From positions 1 through 34,688 of the forward strand of contig BJOX01000108.1 of assembly GCA_009731375.1 (NCBI GenBank): 34,688 nt of DNA, read 5' to 3'. The stretch's first letter is position 1. Each line of letters starts with the position of its first letter. The notes under the pieces are model-generated. The model had not been told where the DNA came from and searched no databases. It saw only the letters and a list, made by a program, of their open reading frames with translations. The translations under genes were made by a program, and so were the position numbers. Positions 25,693-33,692 of the stretch are shown here, piece by piece. Source of the DNA: Paulinella micropora. Taxonomy: Eukaryota > Cercozoa > Imbricatea > Euglyphida.

Positions 25693-25916
25693 GTATGTAT
25701 GTATCTATGTATGTATGAAGTTAAAACGATAGACTGAAGCATTCCGAGTGTGATTCGGCCGAACAATCGATTTACCTAATATGTATGTATGTATGTATGT
25801 CTGCATGCATGCTGCATGCATGCATGCATGTATGTATGTATGTATGTATGTATGTATTGTATGTATGTATTGTATGTATGTATGTATGCATGTATGTATG
25901 TATGTATGTATGCATG

Positions 25917-25947
<31 letters not shown>

Positions 25948-26070
25948 GTATGTATTATCTATGTATGTATTAAGTTAAAATGATAGACTGAAGCATTCCG
26001 AGTGTGATTCGGCCCAACAATCGATTCACCTAATATGTATGTATGTATCTATGTATGTATGTATGTATGC

Positions 26071-26153
<83 letters not shown>

Positions 26154-26209
26154 CATCCATCCACCTATCTACCTATCTACCTATCTATCTATCTATCTAT
26201 CTATCTATG

Positions 26210-26270
<61 letters not shown>

Positions 26271-27317
26271 GTGAAAGCGTGGTTCTTGGCGCTACCCGAG
26301 TTCATCTTGGAATAGGACGGATGGATGTATTGACGGACGGATGGATTGACGGACGGATGGATTGACGGACGGATGTATTGACGGACGGATGGATTGACGG
26401 ACGGATGGATTGACGGACGGATGGATTGACGGACGGATGGATTGACGGACGGATGGATTGACGGACGGATGGATTGACGGACGGATGGATTGACGGACGG
26501 ATGGATTGACGGACGGATGGATTGACGGACGAATGGATTGACGGACGGATGGATTGACGGACGGATGGATTGACGGACGGATGGATTGACGGACGGATGG
26601 ATTGACGGACGGATGGATTGACGGACGGATGGATTGACGGATGGATGGATGGATGGATGGATGGATTGACGGATGGATGGACGGATTGATGGATGGATTG
26701 ATGGATGGATTGACGGATGGATTGAGAGATGGATGGATAGATGGATGGATAGATGGATGTGATAGATGTTGGATGTGATGTAATGTAATGTCAATCTTAC
26801 CGTGAACCCGTGGTTCCTTGCGCCCCCCGAATACATCTTGGGATAAGCTATACACGACTACGTACATACAGACACGCGAATATGACGGTATGATAAGCGA
26901 TCGCCCCCCAAACGCATCAGCCACTCAATCTCACAACATTGTAATTTTTACTACTTCGTTTCTTCTTCAAGCAACAGACTGGGGAAGTTCAAGCTTTCCA
27001 CCTCAACGTTTTTTTTTTTTTTTTTCTCCCATAGAAAAACCGTACGGCCCGATTTGTTCTAAGTGGATTTCATAGGAAAAAATGGCTGCGTTTCCGAAAA
27101 AGAGACAGGCCGGCCCGTCCAAAACATTCTTCCCGTGATCTTTCAGGCCGGCCCCACCGCTAAAAAAGTGGTTAGGTTTACGTGAAGTCAGGACAGACAC
27201 ACTTTGCTTCGTCATACTTGTAGAAATATAGATAGATAGATGGATGGATGGATGGATAGATAGATAGATAGGTAGGTAGGTAGGTAGGTAGGTATAGGTA
27301 GGTAGGTAGGTAGATAA

Positions 27318-27354
<37 letters not shown>

Positions 27355-27744
27355 AATGGCCTTGCGCCCCCCGAATACATCTTGGGATATGCTATGCAAT
27401 ACATACATACATACATATGACATCAACATTGCATTACATGACATTATATTACACTTACATTACACTTACATTACATTACACTTACATTACATTACATTAC
27501 ATTACATTACATCACATCACATCACATCCATCACATCCATCCATCCATCTATCCATCCATCCATCCATCCATCGCTGCCTATCTTCTTGTTCACCTGCGC
27601 CGTTGTTTCTTTATTGAAAATGGCGGCCATCATGACAGGGAATGAGGTGAAGATGATGTTGTACGCGGAACCTAGATAGATAGCTTGATGAATAAATAGG
27701 TTAAAAGGAACAAAGGAGAGAACAAAACAACAACAACAACCAAA

Positions 27745-27830
<86 letters not shown>

Positions 27831-28536
27831 NNNNNNNNNNNNNNNNNNNNNNNNNNNNNNNNNNNNNNNNNNNNNNNNNNNNNNNNNNNNNNNNNNNNNN
27901 NNNNNNNNNNNNNNNNNNNNNNNNNNNNNNNNNNNNNNNNNNNNNNNNNNNNNNNNNNNNNNNNNNNNNNNNNNNNNNNNNNNNNNNNNNNNNNNNNNNN
28001 NNNNNNNNNNNNNNNNNNNNNNNNNNNNNNNNNNNNNNNNNNNNNNNNNNNNNNNNNNNNNNNNNNNNNNNNNNNNNNNNNNNNNNNNNNNNNNNNNNNN
28101 NNNNNNNNNNNNNNNNNNNNNNNNNNNNNNNNNNNNNNNNNNNNNNNNNNNNNNNNNNNNNNNNNNNNNNNNNNNNNNNNNNNNNNNNNNNNNNNNNNNN
28201 NNNNNNNNNNNNNNNNNNNNNNNNNNNNNNNNNNNNNNNNNNNNNNNNNNNNNNNNNNNNNNNNNNNNNNNNNNNNNNNNNNNNNNNNNNNNNNNNNNNN
28301 NNNNNNNNNNNNNNNNNNNNNNNNNNNNNNNNNNNNNNNNNNNNNNNNNNNNNNNNNNNNNNNNNNNNNNNNNNNNNNNNNNNNNNNNNNNNNNNNNNNN
28401 NNNNNNNNNNNNNNNNNNNNNNNNNNNNNNNNNNNNNNNNNNNNNNNNNNNNNNNNNNNNNNNNNNNNNNNNNNNNNNNNNNNNNNNNNNNNNNNNNNNN
28501 NNNNNNNNNNNNNNNNNNNNNNNNNNNNNAAGAAGA

Positions 28537-28594
<58 letters not shown>

Positions 28595-28730
28595 AGAGAG
28601 AGAAACTGCTCACCTACGTAAGCGTCGTAGTAGATTTTTCAGGAAAAGCGGGAGTAGAAGGCAAACAGACGAGAGAGAGAGAGAGAGAGAGAGGGAGGGA
28701 GAGAGAGAGAGAGGGAGAGAGGGAGGGAGG

Positions 28731-28773
<43 letters not shown>

Positions 28774-29180
28774 GGACAAACAAACACACAGACAGCCAAA
28801 CAAACAGCAAGAGAGAAAGACAGACAGAAAGATAGAGAAAGAAAGAAACTACTGACCAATGTAAGCGTCGTAGTAGATTTGTCCGGAGAATCCAGAGTAG
28901 AAGGCGAAGCAAACGTGTAACAAAGCGATGAACGCGTTTTTGTAGAATGAGTAGAGGATCAGGACGGTAATGCGTCGATAGCTCCATTGACCGTGCACCA
29001 GGAGAAGGCGGACTAGACATAGATAGATAGATGGATGGATGGATGGATGGATGGATGGATAGATAGATGGATGGATAGATGGATGGATGGATGGATGGAT
29101 ACATAGATAGGTAGGTAGGTAGGTAGGTAGGTAGATAGGTAGGTAGATAGGTAGGTAGGTAGGTAGGTAGGTAGGTAGAC

Positions 29181-29238
<58 letters not shown>

Positions 29239-29405
29239 GTAGGTCGGTAGGTAGGTAAGGTAAGGTAAGGTAAGGTAAGGAGGTAGGTAGGTAGGTAGGT
29301 AGGTAGAGGAGGCGGACTAGACGCATAACATAGAAAGCATAGATAATAATAATGATAATGATTATGATAATAATAATTATGATGATAATAATAATGATAA
29401 TAATA

Positions 29406-29456
<51 letters not shown>

Positions 29457-29736
29457 TAATAATAGTGCTTCTCTGTCAATGGCTGATGCATTTCTGCACG
29501 TGCGCCTCCATCGTCTCACCCGTGAGGGGAGTACGAAGAATTGACGATAAGCTCTAATGACACCCCCGCAAGGACAGTTCCAACACTTCCAGACGGGCCG
29601 GTATGTTCAATGAAAATACTGGTCCAGAAATAGACCGGTATGTTCAATGAAAATACTGGTGGCACCGACGGGAATCGAACTGGCGACAGGGCCCAGATGG
29701 TAGAACTTGACCACTGGGCTATCACGGTGTCCATTA

Positions 29737-29792
<56 letters not shown>

Positions 29793-30912
29793 GTAATAAT
29801 AATAAACCTTCCGCCACACACTCAACACCAATAACTGATGTAATGTAAATGTAATGTGATGTAATGTGATGTAATGTGATGTAATGTGATGTAATGTAAT
29901 GTGATGTGATGTGATGTGATGTGACGTGTGATGTGAGGTGTGATGTGATATGATGTAAATGTAAATGTAAATGAAAATGTAAACGTAAACGTAAACGTAA
30001 ACGTAAATGTAAATGTAAATGTAAATGTAAATGTAATACATACAAACATACGTACCTATAAATTTGAACTGTCCAATGGCATAATCACTGGCCATGACAG
30101 CCTGTACATATTCATACATACATACATACGTACATACATACATACATACATACATACATACAAATAAATAAATACATACATACATACATACATCATACAT
30201 ACATACATACCTGAACATGCATACATACATACATACATACATACGTACATACATAGATACATACATACATGCATACATACATACATACATACACACATAC
30301 ATACCTATCAATACATACATACATACATACATACATACATACCTATCAATACATACATACATACATACATACATACATACATACACACATACATACCTAT
30401 AAATACATACATACATACATACATACATACATACATGCATGCATTACATACATACATACATACATAAACATGCATGCATACACACATACATACATACATA
30501 CCTATAAATACACACATACATACATAAATACATACCTATAAATACATACAAACATACAAACATACACACATACCCATACATACATACATACATACATACA
30601 TACATACATACATAGATTACGTACCTGAAGGCCCTCTAATCCACTCACTCCAATACCCACATGAGCCTACATACATACATACATACATAAACATACTTAT
30701 ATGCATACATACATACATACATACATACATTACATACATACATACTCACTCCAATACCCACATGAGCCTACATACATACATACATACATACATACATACA
30801 TACATACATACATACATACATACATACTCACTCCCATACCCACATGAGCCTACATACATACATACATACATACATACTCACTCCAATACCCACATGAGCC
30901 TACATACATACA

Positions 30913-30945
<33 letters not shown>

Positions 30946-31357
30946 GCATACATGAATACATACATACATACATACATACATACATACATACATACATACA
31001 TACATACTCACTCCAATACCCACATGAGCCTACGTACATACATACATACATACATACATATAACACATACATACATACACACATACATACATACATCACT
31101 CCAATACCCACATGAGCCTACATAACATACATACATACATACATACATACATACATACATACATACATACATACTCACTCCAATGCCCACATGAGCCTAC
31201 ATAAACATACTCACTCCAATGCCCACATGAGCCTACATAACATACATACATACATACATACATACATACATACATACATACATGCATACATACATACATA
31301 CATACATACATACAAACATACTCACTCCAATACCCACATGAGCCTACATAACATACA

Positions 31358-31390
<33 letters not shown>

Positions 31391-31789
31391 GCATACATAC
31401 GTACATACATATATGCATACATACATACATACATGAATAACATATATAACATACGTAACATACATAACATATATAACATATATAACATACATGACATACA
31501 TAACATACATAAAATACATGACATACATGACATACATAACATACATACATACATACATACATACATACATACATACATACGTACATACATACATACATAC
31601 ATCACATAACATACATGCATACATACATACATACATACATACATACATACACACACACATACATACACATGCATGCATGCATACATACATACATACATAC
31701 ATACATACATACATACATACATACATACATACATACCGCTTTAATCATACTCACGTCGTTTGCGCCATCACCAATCGCTAATGTGACTG

Positions 31790-31857
<68 letters not shown>

Positions 31858-31886
31858 ACACACAGACACACACACACACATACACA

Positions 31887-31965
<79 letters not shown>

Positions 31966-32049
31966 CTTTGATGTNNNNNNNNNNCACACAAACACACACC
32001 CACACCCACAATCACACAATCACACACAAACACACACACACACACAATC

Positions 32050-32080
<31 letters not shown>

Positions 32081-32136
32081 AAGAAAGAGAGACCTTGGGT
32101 ACGTATTTGCGAACCATTTGCACGATTTCCGCCTAA

Positions 32137-32176
<40 letters not shown>

Positions 32177-32214
32177 GTAGGTAGGTAGGTAGGTAGGTAG
32201 GTAGGTAGATAGAC

Positions 32215-32250
<36 letters not shown>

Positions 32251-32296
32251 GGATAGATACGTAGATAGGTAATAGGTAGGTAGGTAGGTAGGTAGG

Positions 32297-32339
<43 letters not shown>

Positions 32340-32442
32340 ATAAATAAATAGATAGACCTTTTGGTTGGGCGAGACTCGACAGCAAATAACAGCCTTACAT
32401 GCGTGGCACACATCATTAAACCTATAGATATATAGATAGATG

Positions 32443-32487
<45 letters not shown>

Positions 32488-32505
32488 GTAGGTAGATAGA
32501 CAGAC

Positions 32506-32584
<79 letters not shown>

Positions 32585-32714
32585 GACAGACACGCACATA
32601 GACATACATGCATACATCCAGCCATACATACATAAAATTCAAAAGGTAGATAGATAGATGGATGGATATATAGATAGATAGATAGGTAGGTAGGTAGGTA
32701 GGTAGGTAGGTAGG

Positions 32715-32755
<41 letters not shown>

Positions 32756-32805
32756 GGATAGATGGATAAGATAGATAGATAGATAGAATAATAGATAGAT
32801 AGCTG

Positions 32806-32836
<31 letters not shown>

Positions 32837-33113
32837 TAGATAGATAGATAGATAGGATAGACACCTGTACTGCAAGTCGTTGATCTCGGCTTGTTGCGCA
32901 GGCGTCCATTTCCGCAGCGCGCCTAATCAATCATACAAGATGTGTATATTATGCGGCTAGCCACAAGTTTGGCGTGTTTTGCGGGCGAGCCGGGCCGGGC
33001 CGGGCCGGCGAGCCCGCAAAACACGTCAAATTTGGCGCGCCGGATATGTAGTTTCATCGTGAACCTGGCCACATTTTGTGGTGTATATCTATATATATAT
33101 CTATCTATCTATA

Positions 33114-33159
<46 letters not shown>

Positions 33160-33209
33160 TCTGAATGGCACGTGCGCAGAGAAGGACAGGGCCAGAGGAA
33201 GAGAAATAT

Positions 33210-33243
<34 letters not shown>

Positions 33244-33250
33244 AATGATG

Positions 33251-33316
<66 letters not shown>

Positions 33317-33645
33317 GTAATAGTAATAGTAGTAATAATAATAATAATAATAATGATAATAATAATAATAATAATAGTGCTTCTCTGTCAATGGCTGATG
33401 CATTTCTGCACATGCGCCTCCATCGTCTCACCCGTGAGGGGAGTACGAAGAATTGACGATAAGCTCTAATGACACCCCCGCAAGGGCAGTTCCAACACTT
33501 CCAGACGGGCCGGTATGTTCAATGAAAATACTGGTCCAGAAATAGACCGGTATGTTCAATGAAAATACTGGTGGCACCGACTGGAATCGAACTGGCGACA
33601 GGGGCCCAGATGGTAGAACTTGACCACTGGGCTATCACGGTGTCC

Positions 33646-33692
<47 letters not shown>

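Noticed and set aside
29671-29734. A functional tRNA gene
   Set aside because: The A and B boxes are present, but the sequence continues into a 271-bp repeated body with a simple tail and exists in two near-identical copies, as expected for a SINE.
30745-31347. Regularly interspersed 27-bp repeat resembling a CRISPR array
   Set aside because: The spacers are CATA microsatellite, not unique sequence, the spacing is irregular, and the unit is the start of a P4-ATPase exon in a eukaryotic gene.
18899-32860. Many long open frames rich in Ile-Tyr-Leu-Ser, Thr-Tyr-Leu-Pro, Met-Tyr-Val-Cys or His-Thr-Tyr-Ile
   Set aside because: They are translations of GATA, GGTA, ATGT and CATA arrays, open only because these tetranucleotides lack stops.
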